Origin: Punica granatum
Taxonomy: Eukaryota; Streptophyta; Magnoliopsida; Myrtales; Lythraceae
Direction of reading: 5' to 3'
Length of the DNA: 64,000 nucleotides
Assembly: GCF_007655135.1 (NCBI RefSeq)
Contig: NC_045129.1
Location: 29,761,122-29,825,121 of the forward strand
In this document: one piece after another, positions 37,132 to 49,386 of the stretch
Layout of the letters: each line of letters starts with the position of its first letter
Numbering within the stretch: the first letter of the stretch is position 1
Translations under genes and position numbers: made by a program
The notes under the pieces: model-generated
The model's input: only the letters and a program-made list of their open reading frames with translations
Databases searched by the model: none
What the model was told of the DNA's origin: nothing

Positions 37132-39469
37132 TCAGTTCGGGTACTCGCACACGGTTATTTGCAAGTGTGGATCACTAATCTCACTGGCATTCTGCTTCAC
37201 AAAAGCCCTCCTCCACCAAATCTCAAATGCCCTCTGGATGTTGGGACAATCGTCTCCCTTATTAAGGTATCGGTCGAACCAGCTCAGCATAATCGCCTGC
37301 TGATTGGACATAGGAAGGGTCAGGATCGTCTGCCCCAGGCCTTCTTCAACGAGCTTCCGGTCCATCGATCTTGAAGCCCTCCTCATCCAACCAAAGTCCT
37401 CGTACAGACCCTCAAGCCATGTCAGCAGCAAAGCGAGTCTAATTTCTCGAGGAACGAGGATGCTCCCCCTCCCAATTGCGATGCATAGCTGAGCGGTGAT
37501 TTGACTAATCCCATGCCTATACATCGTGGGGATCTTCGAGTGGAGGATAGCAAGCTCCTTCTGATCAGCCCACAACTTCACAAACTCATCCCCTACCTTC
37601 CGATCAATTAGGATATCGATGACCCAGTTTAGATTATCTGCCTCCCGGGCAATCTCGCCCATCAGCACTCCTCGGTCCCGCCCGCTTTTCTCATCCACTC
37701 CCGTAGCTTCTGATAGGCACAGAATGAGAGAACTGAGACACTGGTGGCATATATGGTAAAGGGTGTCTCGTGATACATCAACACATCCATTATCACTGTG
37801 TTGAGAGGAAGAATCTTCTCTGAGTAACCGCGAGATTATAGTCTTCATTTCTCGGCGGGCTTTTTCATCCTTTGCCTGTAGGACGCCAGTCAGCAGTCTC
37901 ATGAAGATATCATCAGATCTCGCCGATGTGGAGGGTTTGGCTGAGACTCTCTGGAGGAGTTCTGTTGCCGAGTCAAGGAGGTGAAGTTGATGGAGATGAG
38001 ATATGACCTTCTCCTCCTCCTCATTCGACCATGGAACTGCTTCCAAATATTCTAAGCATGCAGAGATTCCTTCATCGAACATGAGAGCGGAAGAAACCTA
38101 TGAATTGGGAAAAATTGGATTCTACTTTAACCAAGAAACATGATAAACCACATATCATATGGCAAAACAGAAATGAAAATCCATTAAGAAGATTCTACGA
38201 TTTCTACATTGGAAAGAAAAAAAACATTATAATAGATCAAATGATTATCTAATCCATTTCTTTTTAAAAGCAGCTCTCCTACTCCAACCAAATGGGTGAA
38301 AAGAGATGTAAGAAAAGTTCTATAGACTTCAAGGACAAATCTTAGCAAATGCAGCAACATAATTGGACCTTGGAGCTAACCCTACAAAGCAATATCACAT
38401 TTTCTTGTGATAATGTAGAACACGAATGAGCCAAACAAATCTTCAAGAATCTTGTTATCTTCGAACCATGTCAACATATTACATAGAGAGCATTCTGAAT
38501 GGTGGTCATATTCGTGATTTCCAAAGAAACAAAATCTGTCAAAGCGGCTATTCCTTTATGCATAAGCACAACCGAAATATTTGACAAAACAATAAGTATC
38601 AAACGAGAAAAACAAATATTACAAACCTACCTGAACTAACTGGTTCACATCATCAGATAGTGACTAATGGACGCAAGAATAGCATGATATGTTCTCAACC
38701 TTAATCACATCTAACCAAATCAAAGCTAACAAGAATCTGCTGAATTGCTAGTTCCTCTTCTAATCAATTTAGCCGCAACTGTAATCGACCCGAATTTGAT
38801 AGTGAATGAACTGAAAGCTAATCAAGTGGCCTCGATTCGGCCAATGAGAATGAGAAAAATTCAGAAGTTCACCTTGAGCAGACCCAAGACCTTGCTCACA
38901 TCTTCCCCAGTCAATTTCCTCCTCAAGTCCTCGCCGTACATCAAGACCACAGTCTCCACATAGACCTCCACATCGTCACACTCACTGATCTCCACCTCCA
39001 CCAAATGCGACCCCTTCTCGAACCTCAGCCTCTCGGCGAAGTACCGGCTCTTCTCCGAGAGGACCCTCCGGTGGACGTCCATCGATACCCGGAACCCGTC
39101 CCTCGCCACCACCGTGAGCCGCACCTCCCCCGACCGATTATTAGGCCCCCAACAACCCCCGTTGGCAATGCTGTTGCTGAATGGGGCGTTCGACAGGATC
39201 CTCGAGACTTTGGACCTCAATTGAGCGGAGGAGTCCTGGCGGTGCTGCTCCTGGGACATCATCTCGAAGAGGGTCGGGCGGGTGAGGGACCGGTAGGCCG
39301 ACCCGGGGGAGGAATTGGGCGGGGAGGAGGAGGGGGAGAAGTGGTGGGGCCGGGCTGGGGAGGACCTGGAGGGGGAGTAGCAGAGAGCCTGGTCGGGGAT
39401 GAAGCCCTGCTTTATCATGGTCGAGACCTCTCTTGATCTCAGGGTGCTGAGGTTGTTCTCTGCCGCCAT
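37132..39469 (-). CDS. BTB/POZ domain protein (At1g63850/At5g60050-like)
   Basis: Two exons on the minus strand: 39,469-38,873 and 38,097-37,132, joined in phase 0 (LLK|VSSALMFDEG), giving 520 aa. The N-terminal ~110 residues are Ser/Pro-rich and probably disordered. The BTB fold follows at about residues 110-195 (VRLTVVARDGFRVSMDVH, then VEVYVETVVLMYGED). Exon 2 encodes the long helical C-terminal region typical of this plant subgroup (CLEYLEAVPWSNEEEEKV, then IWWRRAFVK). BTB proteins usually act as CUL3 E3 ligase adaptors, but for this subgroup that role is an inference. The 775-bp intron is AT-rich. The GC-rich first exon creates long antisense frames, which are shadows. Confidence 0.9.
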
Positions 39470-39950
39470 AGAAGGGAAACAACAAGAAAGCTGGGACCTT
39501 TCTGCTGAATTTTCAAGTGGGTTTTCTTGGGGTTTCAGTTCACCGTTTGAGAGTGAGAGAAAAAGAGAAGAAAGGATCCAAGAAATCCAAGAGAGGGGAA
39601 GAAAGAGAGGGGAGCTTTTTGGATCTGCAGTGGGAATGGGTGATGGAGATGTGGATGTAATGTTAGCAAATACAAAAATTATGCAGTGGATGAATTTTTG
39701 TTAATTAAAAGAAAATGACAATCAATTGAGTGTATTATTATGAAATTTGTCACCTAAAAGAACGGCTTCCTTGTCTTTATTTTGTTGGGATAATTGCTGG
39801 AACATGAAAGTGCACGTGAAAGTCGAGCTTCCTTTCCCACACTTATACCTCATAATAAAAATGTTGTATCATTATCCTATTAATAAAATTGACTACTTAT
39901 TACGTCAACACATACTCATTAATGGGGAGAAAATTTTAGGCGATACTATA

Positions 39951-40120
39951 AATTGTTTTGTTTGTAAATATGATTTTAAAATCACAATTTTAACGTAATT
40001 TTACCTATAACAAAATAAAATAACTCATATAAAGTTAAATGGTGAGCCCATTTATACCACTCTTTTTCAAAATCAAAATCTAATTTTAAAATCCTATTTT
40101 GAAACCAAACGCAGCATAAT
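39951..40120 (-). mobile_element. MITE family A, copy 1
   Basis: About 170 bp with inverted ends; on the reverse strand it begins ATTATGCTGCGTTTGGTTTC. It shares the internal block AGAGTGGTATAAATGGG (reverse strand) with copies at 52,299-52,490 and 54,663-54,834. Non-coding. Confidence 0.75.
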
Positions 40121-40400
40121 TCATTGTGATTCAGTGTGACAGAAGTTGTTATGTTTAATTAGCAAAAAATTTAAGACATATAATTCGTATAATCAACATG
40201 TAATTATTCTTTTGTTGAAATCTAATCGTCGTTTCCGCGCTCCGTATTGCGAGTGAGGATCATCAAAGAGTTTTTCATTAACAATGGTCCTAATTCTGGA
40301 GACTTTAGCATGTATTAGTTAGAAAAGGTCTGTCTCAAAATGTGATTCGGACTCGATGTATCACTCAATACATATATATATATATATATATATTTATTTA

Positions 40401-40496
40401 TTTATTTATTTTGTTGCAGTAAGAGCTCTACGACCTATACCCAAAAGATTTTGAAGAAAATAAATCACGCTTTCTCATGTGAAACAATATTTTGCA
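40401..40496 (+). repeat. 96-bp exact direct repeat, unit 1
   Basis: Identical over 96 bp to 41,608-41,703 (starts TTTATTTATTTTGTTGCAGT, ends AACAATATTTTGCA). Just after unit 2 the sequence TACCGCCT matches 40,643-40,650, as if unit 2 were the same locus with about 145 bp removed. Confidence 0.9.
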
Positions 40497-41607
40497 ATTT
40501 CTCATGACCGACCATGGGATAAATCTTGCTAACTATAGATGCCAGCTCCATGCTGAGAATATTCCAACGAATGGTCAAGAAAAGTTTCCAGATTTAGATC
40601 ATTGTTAGTGAAAAACTCTCTCTTTATGCTGCGCATTTTACATACCGCCTCGCAAGTGCAATTGGATGTCGAGAAAATTTTCCAACTCATCCAAAAGTCC
40701 CTTAGAGTTCAGAGTAATATATTTCTAGGATGAAGCAACCTCCCTGTTTTCAATAGATAAATAATCTCAAGACTTTATTTGATAAATCCGGATTGCATTA
40801 TCTTGAGAAAATCGTCCTTCCAAATCATCCCGCAGTCCCTTCGCATCCTCCGCATATGCCAATACGAAGGAAGAGAATGAATGTGGTTTTACCAAGTGTT
40901 ACTTTTGGCTTCATCAAAATCAGCCAAGTGTCACTTTTTGACTTCTTTAAATCTTGCCACGTGACATTTTCTCAACATTATTAATGCAAACAAATTGATC
41001 TCCATGTGCCATCTTCTATACCCTCTTTAATAATACAAGAATTGATTGATTTCAAAATTAGTGCAATACAGGAATAAGTATAATTTTGCAAATTCAATTT
41101 ATTAATTATTTTCATTTTTCAATATTCCGGTTAACAAGTAAATCAATATGGACTAGAATATCCAAAAAAATTCTCCAACATCAAATAAACTCAAAGAATA
41201 ATAAAAATATAATGCAAATAAATTGATTGAAGAATTCGTATAATTTAGGAATAAATATAATACTTCAAATTCAATTAATTAAATTATTTTATTTTTCCAA
41301 TTTCCAATGTTACAAATGCTTGATTAAATTCTTGAAACCGCAATTGGAATATTTAAAGGCTATTACAAGTTTTATGTTAATATTAAATCCACTTACAAAT
41401 TAAAAGTGATGCTTATGAATTTATTTATTAATAAAGGATATCGAAAATATTTTTCAAAAAGGATATTGAAATATTCTTAAAATCAAATTCAATTTTTTAG
41501 TTTAAAAAGGATATTGAAATATTTTTCAAAAATTTTCATGCAAGTAATTTTACTTACATTATTGAAATCACAAGGACCTTAGAAAAAAAATCATACAAGT
41601 AAATTAC

Positions 41608-41703
41608 TTTATTTATTTTGTTGCAGTAAGAGCTCTACGACCTATACCCAAAAGATTTTGAAGAAAATAAATCACGCTTTCTCATGTGAAACAATATTTT
41701 GCA
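41608..41703 (+). repeat. 96-bp exact direct repeat, unit 2
   Basis: Second copy of 40,401-40,496 in the same orientation, 1207 bp downstream. The identity in otherwise neutral DNA implies a recent copying event. Confidence 0.9.
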
Positions 41704-44299
41704 TACCGCCTAGTATTTGAAAACTCGATTAGGCACCAACCCATCCAGTCAAGGCGGATCGACCCACTACAGGGTAAAGTTCTCCCAGCGTAAATTTTCT
41801 ACATCCACAAGGACTCGAATCCAAGATCTTATTTAAACGGAACAAGTGTCAAACCGCTTGAACTAGCCCACGTTGATTAAGAGAAATGATTTCTTTAGAA
41901 GTTCATAAAATGAATGGAATAAATTTAGTTTCCATTTTTATTAAATTTACTTAAAATTGAAACATTTAAATTCCATGAGTGATTTACTTTTCAATGAGCA
42001 ACAAGTAATTTATTTTTATACAAAAGATATATATCCAAATATCTTCTACGATATCGATATTGAAAATTGAGATTCTTTTTAGTAACTAAAAGATTTAATT
42101 ATTACCTTAATTTTAATCAAACTAATGTTGTTCATGCTTTTACTAAACTTATCTATAAAATATATAAATTAATACTTTTTAAATAAATGATATAGTTTCT
42201 TATGTATATATGATAAACTTTTAATAATTTTATTTATTGTTATTTTGACAATTATCTAAGAGTTAATTCTATAACTATAAGCTAATTAATATTTTTAAAG
42301 ACACTTTATGATAAAAATATACAAATTTCTAATATGATAAGTAATTGAGCACAACACGTGGTTGAAATGACTAGTAATGCTTTAAAGTCTTATGATCATG
42401 AAATAATTGATGATAGAAGGATAAAGAAGCACGTTGAAGCTCAAAAGTACTTTGAAGGAGTTTTGAGATGAAAGGTAGTCAATAATGATAAGATTCATAA
42501 TCTTAGCAAATTCTATTCCACTTATATTGATTATATGTGGGAAGAAAATGGGTCGAAACCCATTGAACTTCTGGATACTATAGTGCACACTGAAAAAAAA
42601 ATCTATGTTAGGAATGGTTTTCAAAAATGAAGTATGCCAAATTCATCATCATATGTAATTATTGATGCCATAGAAATAGGATCACAAGTTCTCGAGCTTG
42701 ACACGAAACATTAGCTTATTTGGATCACATTGACAGGGGTACCATAAGGGGCTCAACTATACATCTAGATGGTTGGGGAGTTCTAAATTGTGTAAACAAG
42801 TCGACTAAGAATATAAAGAAGATTATATCTACTAAGATATATGTTGAATTGTTGATGGAAGGTCCGCCAAAAGTAACTCCAATGATGCCACAGGATGGTT
42901 GAACTCTAGAGATAGGAGTATCCCGATGGAAAACTTTGTCATAGAATGTGTAAGAATGATATTAAATTGAACTGAGTTGTGAAGAAAGTGCAAGCTAGTT
43001 CAGAGGTTCTATAGAACTCTAACCAGCTGAATTGGAGGCTAATTTCCGTCAATATCTGTCAAATATTGCAGTAGAGCCTATGAAATTAATTGATGTTTGT
43101 GCTTGATCTAACTCCCTCCCTAACTCTCCTAATTTAAAGGAGTCTGTGAAGTGTGTTGAGACTCTTGACATCAAAATTGGCTTGACAGCTATATTAAGTT
43201 TTCCTTATTAGAGATATACTCTAAAGTAGGAAGGAAAATAGTTATAGCATGCAAATGAAGTATTCTAGGCAAATAGAACACATTCATCTACTAGAAAAGA
43301 TTATACTATATATGGATAAATTGGGAATCAAGACCAAGGAATTAAATCTTGGTGCGTATCGGCCATAACGTCCTTTACATGATATCGATGGTGTTTGTGA
43401 CCTTTATGGGCCGATATATCAGTCGGAAAGAAAATTCTTGTGCCTCATGGCCGTAATGACCGTTATCTACGTTTCTTGGCTATTATATAAGTAAGAAAGT
43501 GACGAAATAAAGTTCATGGAGGGTGGATTTTGCATTTGCAGTCAATTGTGGAATGAGAAAGCGAGATGAATCAATTAACTAAATTTATGGAGAAGAGAGG
43601 ACGGTAAAGAAGCAAAATAAAGTTTCTAGTCGCTAAACCCTCGACGCTGTTACGTAATGCCGAGATTGACCGAAATTGTTGTAACTGCGACGTGACTGTT
43701 ATGCAACCTGCAGCTGCAATTCCAATGCTTGATCGAGACGACTTATTTGTTCTCACTTCTAGATGAATCCTTTGAATCATCTACTTGTATCTCATCCGCT
43801 TTTTATTGCTACAACATAAAAGAACAAGGTCACAATTCAAGAAGTAATAGTGCTTCTTCAGAATATAAAGCAACGGAATAGGAAGGAAAAGGGGGCAACA
43901 AAGTAGATGGTGGAGGTGGCATAGACTGCTAAGGGAGCTGATCCACCCCTATCTTCATAGCTGATTTAGAATATGAGAGAGGCTTTAGTTGGCTTCTTAA
44001 AAAAAGAACTAGTGTCTCTACCCGCAACGTCAAGTTGTGTGCATGTGTAGTGTACTAGAGTCGAGAGTTCAGGAAGGGATGTTATAAGAGGTTGTAAATA
44101 GGATGTTTTCAAAATCGATTTTTTTTTTCGCAACACTTTGGCTTGAGCATAATATTATCGCTCATGCATGACAGTGGCGTGGCCATTTTTGTATTGGAAA
44201 GACATGGTCAATGTAGTCATCATGAAATAAGACATACAATGATTCTGTAATATTAGTTTCTACTTTTTTCTATGATTCAAAATCTTGCTAGTAATGGAC

Positions 44300-46399
44300 C
44301 TTAATTGGTCCAATACTGGAAAGTTTAATATGGTGAGAGATAAAAGGAAGGCTAGCAATTGAAAGTCTTGTAAATTTGTTGGGAATATCATATTTCAGGG
44401 AATGCTTAAAGATGTTGAGCTGCAAGATCGTCCCTGAATAGGAAAGTTCTTCACTTGGAATAATAAGAAAGTTCGATGTCTATATATATAGTTACGAAGC
44501 TTGGTAGCGAGTGGTATTCGGGCAAGCACTTCGTGTGGCTCTATGGTGTTTCTTGTCATTTGATTTCAAATCATTGTCCCCACTGCCAAGTCTCCCCTGC
44601 TCTCTTCCATTCGATTCTATGGTGTGTGAGGGTGCAATTGACGGTAAAAAAAATAAATAAATAATGGCAAAAATTTTGAATATTAAAAAAATCTGCGAAA
44701 AAAGCAGCATAAAGGTTTTTAGCAGAGGGCGCAGTAGAAGATTGGGGCTCCCCCTCCTACCATCGCCCCCTAGTGGAGGTCATCGGAGACCTCCCGCACC
44801 TTTGGCAACCTCCATTCGAGGGGTGGTGGCTGGACGGGAGCCCCCACCGACCCGTCGACTACCCTTCCCCCAATCTTGTTATGAATTTCTTTTTTTCAAA
44901 CTCTTTCTTTAATTTCATATTCTTTTAAATTTTCAAAGAAAAAATATTAAATTTACACGCGGTGCCCAGTCAGCGATCATATCAATAAAAATTGGAGGTA
45001 ATGTGTCCTATTTTATTTATAAAAAAAAAAAAAAGAAGAGTGTTGCTGTCCATCTTCAAAAGCATAAGAGTATCCTTGGAATTTACCTTAATAAAACTTG
45101 CTCTAGAAGGATACAATAAGCGACTACCACCAACACGTTCGAGACTCAATTAGCATCATTAATACCCATTTATCTTTTTGTTGATATGTAACCGATACTT
45201 CCTCTGTCCACTTGGGGAAGGTAGATCATTTTTTGTTGAATAGGGGAAGGTATCATTATATGATTATAAAGAGTTTCTCGTTAATAATGGTCTGAAATTT
45301 ATTGGGACTTCAACGTACGTTAATTTCAGTTTATCTATCTCAAAAAAGTGGTTTAAACTCAATGTTGTATTTGATACTTTCTTTCGGTAAATTTTCTAAC
45401 TACGGAGTTACACCTAAATATTGATGTTCAACTTGGGAAATGAAAAGTGCAACCGGCTTTTTCTGGTACTTTTGGCCATTAAACTTTTGTCCCTTGGGAA
45501 ATGGTGGCCTAGCATGCATGAATAAAGGAGAGTCCTACATTTGATTATCATTCGCAAAACTTCCGCGCCCTTCACTTTCCCATCCTCTATCTCCTACTGG
45601 CCCTTAAACTTTCCTTGTAACATTTTCCTCGTCAAGTACAATTTGACTTCCTAGGTCCTATTTTTCCTTTTGCGGTCAGGACGCTATGGAAACAACGAAA
45701 TAAATTTGTTTTCGACAAGAGGTCACTATGCAACCAGCCCCATAGAGTATACTTGGAACTTGCGGCTAAATGTTATGCATCCATTTACATGAAGAACTCT
45801 CTGCAGGAACTAGCCATACGAGTGCAGTGGATCCCTCCCCCAAATGGGTGGGCTAAGTTGAACTCTGATGGGTCTGCTGACAACTCCTCTGGTAAAGCTG
45901 CGGGGCTGGTAGTGTTCTTCGGAGCCATTTGGGAGGTTGGCTTTAGGGTTTTGTTTCACTATCTGGGAACCACAGATAGCCTTACAGTTGAATGTTGGGG
46001 GCACTACGAAATGGTCTACAAATGGCTTTGGCATTGGGCATCCGCTCTCTAGTCGTGGAGTTGGATGCCGAGGTTGTGGTCAATCTCTTCCTAGAAAACT
46101 CTTTCGTTAATCCCTTACTTATGGCAATTATTTCGGATTGTAGGATCCTAGCACAGCACTTTGTGAACTTCAGGATCTATCATGCATACAGAGAAGCCAA
46201 CACTGTTGCTGACTTCCTAGCTCGGATTGTTCGGGAGGAGTCGTATCATGGATGTCGTCTATTTTGATATCCCGCCTGCTGGGGCTCTAGATTTTATTTT
46301 GTTAGATCAAATGGGTGCAATCAGTACCTGTACGATATGTATTGATCGAGATGTTTCAGCAAACTCTAGATAATTATTAATATATTTTCCTGCTTCACC

Positions 46400-46425
<26 letters not shown>
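44300..46425 (+). mobile_element. Decayed LINE (L1-type) with RNase H domain and poly(A) tail
   Basis: Endonuclease scraps occur at 44,300-44,600 (GKFNMVRDKR, then GKFFTWNNKKVR and the SNHCPH motif corresponding to SDHCP). Reverse transcriptase is missing. From about 45,685 to 46,267 a plant-LINE RNase H domain is readable with one frameshift near 45,995 (LWKQRNKFVF, WIPPPNGWAKLNSDGSA, then LVVELDAEVVVNL and YREANTVADFLAR). The block ends with a run of A at about 46,399-46,424, a retroposition tail. A GC-rich MITE-like insert (about 44,640-44,960) interrupts it. Inactive. Confidence 0.85.
44640..44960. mobile_element. GC-rich-core MITE-like insert within the LINE remnant
   Basis: AT-rich arms (TTTTGAATATTAAAAAAAT on the left, ATTTTAAAGAA-type on the right) surround a GC-rich core (44,725-44,875) containing the small palindrome GGAGGTCATCGGAGACCTCC. 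The style matches the family G elements, but the ends are not sharply defined. Confidence 0.45.
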
Positions 46426-46430
<5 letters not shown>

Positions 46431-46827
46431 GAAAAGGCAGTAAGTTAATGCAATTTGCCAATTACCATCTTTTTCACATGAAAATTATGGAAATGTACGA
46501 CGGAGCATCCCCGTTAAAAATTCACAAGGTCAAAGAATAGAAGGGAAAGAAAAACCAAAAAAATAAAAAATAAAAGCTTCACAAAAAGAGAAAATGCCTC
46601 TCTGTGATCCGAAGAATTCTCAGTCTATGCTCCATTCTCTTCACCCTTCCCCTTCTCAACACCACAACTTGTCCAAATACTAAGCAAGCCCAAACCCGCC
46701 ATTGATGACAGACAAAGCTTCTTCGTCCAGAGAGGGACTTGACAAATCTTTTGGCCCCTAAAAAGTTATGAACAAATTATAATGAACACAATCATCGGCA
46801 AAACCACCTTATTGTCCCCCCGACAAC

Positions 46828-48897
46828 ATGCGACTTGTGAATTTCAGAACCAACACCATCCTCCCCTGGACTTTCCTCACCATCACCGTGCTCTACATCC
46901 TCTACTCCTCCAACCTTCTCCTCCGACACAACCCGAACCCCGACCTCTCGTCGTCCTTGTCTTCCTCCTCTTCCTCCCTGAAGTCTTCCGAGAACATCTC
47001 CATGGAAGAGAACCTCGGGATGACGACATCGGCTGCCTGCAACATATCCTCCGCCCAGAAGGTGCTCAAGGAAGATGAGGAGGAGGATGAGCGCGCAGTT
47101 GCTGAGGACCAGCAGGGTATGAGCAGCTCCGTCGCCTGTGTTCGGCCCCAGGACTCCAACACAGAGCTGAAGCATATTGTGTTCGGGATCGCGGCGTCTG
47201 GGAACCTTTGGCAGAAGAGGAAGGAGTATATAAAGCTGTGGTGGCGACCTAAGGAGACACGCGGAGTCGTGTGGCTAGATAGAAAGGTGAGCCTTTCGGC
47301 TTTCGATTTCCATTCCGCGTAATATGTCGGGTGAAAATCAGCTGTAGGTTAATGAACTAGCCAGAAAGCGTTCATTTGGAATTGAGATCATGTTCGAATT
47401 GACTCATGCAGGTGAGGACATACAGACACGAACAGCTGCCGGAGATCCGGATCTCCGGTTCCACATCGAAGTTCAAGTACTCAAACAGGCAGGGCCACCG
47501 ATCGGCGCTGAGGATCTCAAGGGTCGTGTCAGAGACCCTGAGCATGGGGCACAAAGACGTGAGGTGGTTCGTGATGGGGGACGATGACACAGTCTTCATG
47601 GTCGAGAATGTGGTGCGGGTTCTACAAAAGTACGACCACCGCCAATTCTACTACATCGGGAGCTCCTCGGAGAGCCATGTCCAGAACATATACTTCTCGT
47701 ACGCAATGGCATATGGGGGAGGAGGTTTTGCGATCAGCTACCCACTGGCGGTGGAACTGGCCAAGATGCAGGACAGGTGCATTCAGCGGTATCCCGGGCT
47801 GTATGGCAGCGATGATAGGATGCAGGCTTGTATGGCCGAGCTCGGAGTCCCACTCACTCGTGAACTTGGGTTTCACCAGGTAACTAAGTAGGTGAAAATC
47901 GGGAAACAAAACGTGTACTGAGAAGTCATTGCCAAAGAAATTATTTATCGAGGATCAGTTTAAATTGCTAGTCCGTCACATAAGAGAAGGCTATTATTCA
48001 ACATTGACAGCTTAAGTGGAAACAATTCTGATCAACAAGAACTCAATATGTTCGTGTTTTGCAGTATGATGTGTATGGAGATCTCCTAGGCCTGCTGGCG
48101 GCCCATCCTGTGACGCCTCTCGTGTCGATCCACCACCTCGATGTGGTGGAACCCATCTTCCCTACCATGACCCGTGTCAAGGCCATCAGCCACCTCTTTG
48201 ACTCCGTCAACCTCGACTCCGCCAGCATCATGCAGCAGTCCATCTGCTACCACGCCAAGCGCTACTGGTCCATCTCTGTCTCGTGGGGCTATGTGGTTCA
48301 GATCATAAGGGGGGTGATCTCGCCCCGCGAGCTCGAGATGCCCACAAGGACGTTCCTCAACTGGTACCGGCGGGCTGATTACACAGCATACGCATTCAAC
48401 ACGAGGCCTGTGATGAAGCACCCATGCCAAAAGCCCTTTGTGTTCTACATGAGCGCATCGAGGTACGACCGTGCAAAGAAGCAGACTGTCGGGATCTACA
48501 GCCGGAGGAAGGGGGTGGCCCACCCCTACTGCCGATGGAGGATGGCCTCTCCCAGTAATATCGAAACCATTGTGGTCCTCAAGAGACCCGATCCTCTCCG
48601 CTGGCAAAAGGTAATTTGGAGTTGCCTAATAACTGTAATTTCGGTCTCTACTCTTACTATTATTGAATTTGTTGAAAGGTCACTGTGGAACAAAAAATCA
48701 TCGTCTATTCATCAATCATCAGAAATAACTGTTTTTACATGCAATAGACTTCTTCGAACGATGACTGAAAACCTATTACAAACTTCCTGATGCAGTCGCC
48801 GAGGAGGGATTGCTGCAGAGTTCTCCCGTCTCGTAAGAACTCAGTCATGTACATATCGCTTGGAAACTGCCGAGCAGGTGAAGTCGCCGAGTTGTAG
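46828..48897 (+). CDS. DUF604 / GT31 Fringe-like glycosyltransferase
   Basis: Four exons: 46,828-47,286, 47,412-47,879, 48,065-48,610 and 48,796-48,897, all with GT-AG junctions, giving 524 aa. It has type II membrane topology: a short basic N-terminus, one hydrophobic segment at about residues 11-31, then a Ser- and Glu-rich stem to about residue 110. The catalytic domain starts near HIVFGIAAS. The DXD-type metal and nucleotide-sugar site is MGDDDTVF with Asp210-Asp212. The YGGGGFAISYPLA and YGSDDRMQACMAELGV blocks are hallmarks of the plant DUF604 family. It is probably a Golgi glycosyltransferase; donor and acceptor are unknown. The last exon is short and Cys/Arg-rich, as in relatives. Confidence 0.92.
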
Positions 48898-49386
48898 GCA
48901 AAGCAGCATCGCAGAAGTGTTAGATCTATTCTTTCATTCTTCTTTGCTCCAGTCCTCAACGAAGATCTCACGACAAGATTGTGGAAGCAATTTGGAGCAA
49001 TGAACCCGGGATGAATAGAACCCTTCTGGTTTTTGGTCTAGTATGCTGCAGAAACCCAATACAAGATATCAATCCCTGCTTTCTTCCCTGTATTACTCGG
49101 CAAGTTCGTTCCGTATATTTCTGTCACTGAACTGACAGTCTGACAGAGAAAACATTCTTTTCTATATGTGAGATAGGAGAATTGTAGTCGCTATAATCTG
49201 CAGATCAATCATCGATTCTTGTTTTTCTTTTCTTTTCTGCTCAATTAGAAACCGAGTAAATACAAAGAGTTAAAATCGATTCCTCGGATGCCTTTCTTAG
49301 TGAAAGAAGAGCTGATTTTTTTAAGAAATGTTACGCACTGAGCACTTCTGTTACACTGCTTCTCTCGACGTTCCAAGAATTCGATG
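48898..49386. other. Convergent 3' UTR region
   Basis: Separates the stop of the glycosyltransferase (+) from the stop of the small membrane protein gene (-). No gene seen. Confidence 0.55.

Larger units (their letters stand above)
40121..44290. other. Gene-poor repeat-rich spacer
   Basis: AT-rich, without a supportable gene. It contains a 96-bp exact direct repeat (40,401-40,496 and 41,608-41,703). From 42,370 to 43,300 a few short frames (60-80 codons, on both strands) look like old transposon coding debris, but I could not assign a domain. Confidence 0.5.

Noticed and set aside
39005..39436. 143-codon plus-strand frame rich in Gly, Pro and Arg
   Set aside because: Antisense shadow of the GC-rich BTB exon 1, whose own frame has a recognisable domain and splice junction.
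40370..40410. TA and TTTA repeats considered as part of a CRISPR-like or satellite array
   Set aside because: Plain microsatellite in a plant nuclear sequence; there is no spacer-repeat pattern anywhere in the window.
42370..43300. Possible gene or gag-like region with short frames on both strands
   Set aside because: Frames are 60-80 codons with no domain I can recognise; treated as unassigned repeat debris.
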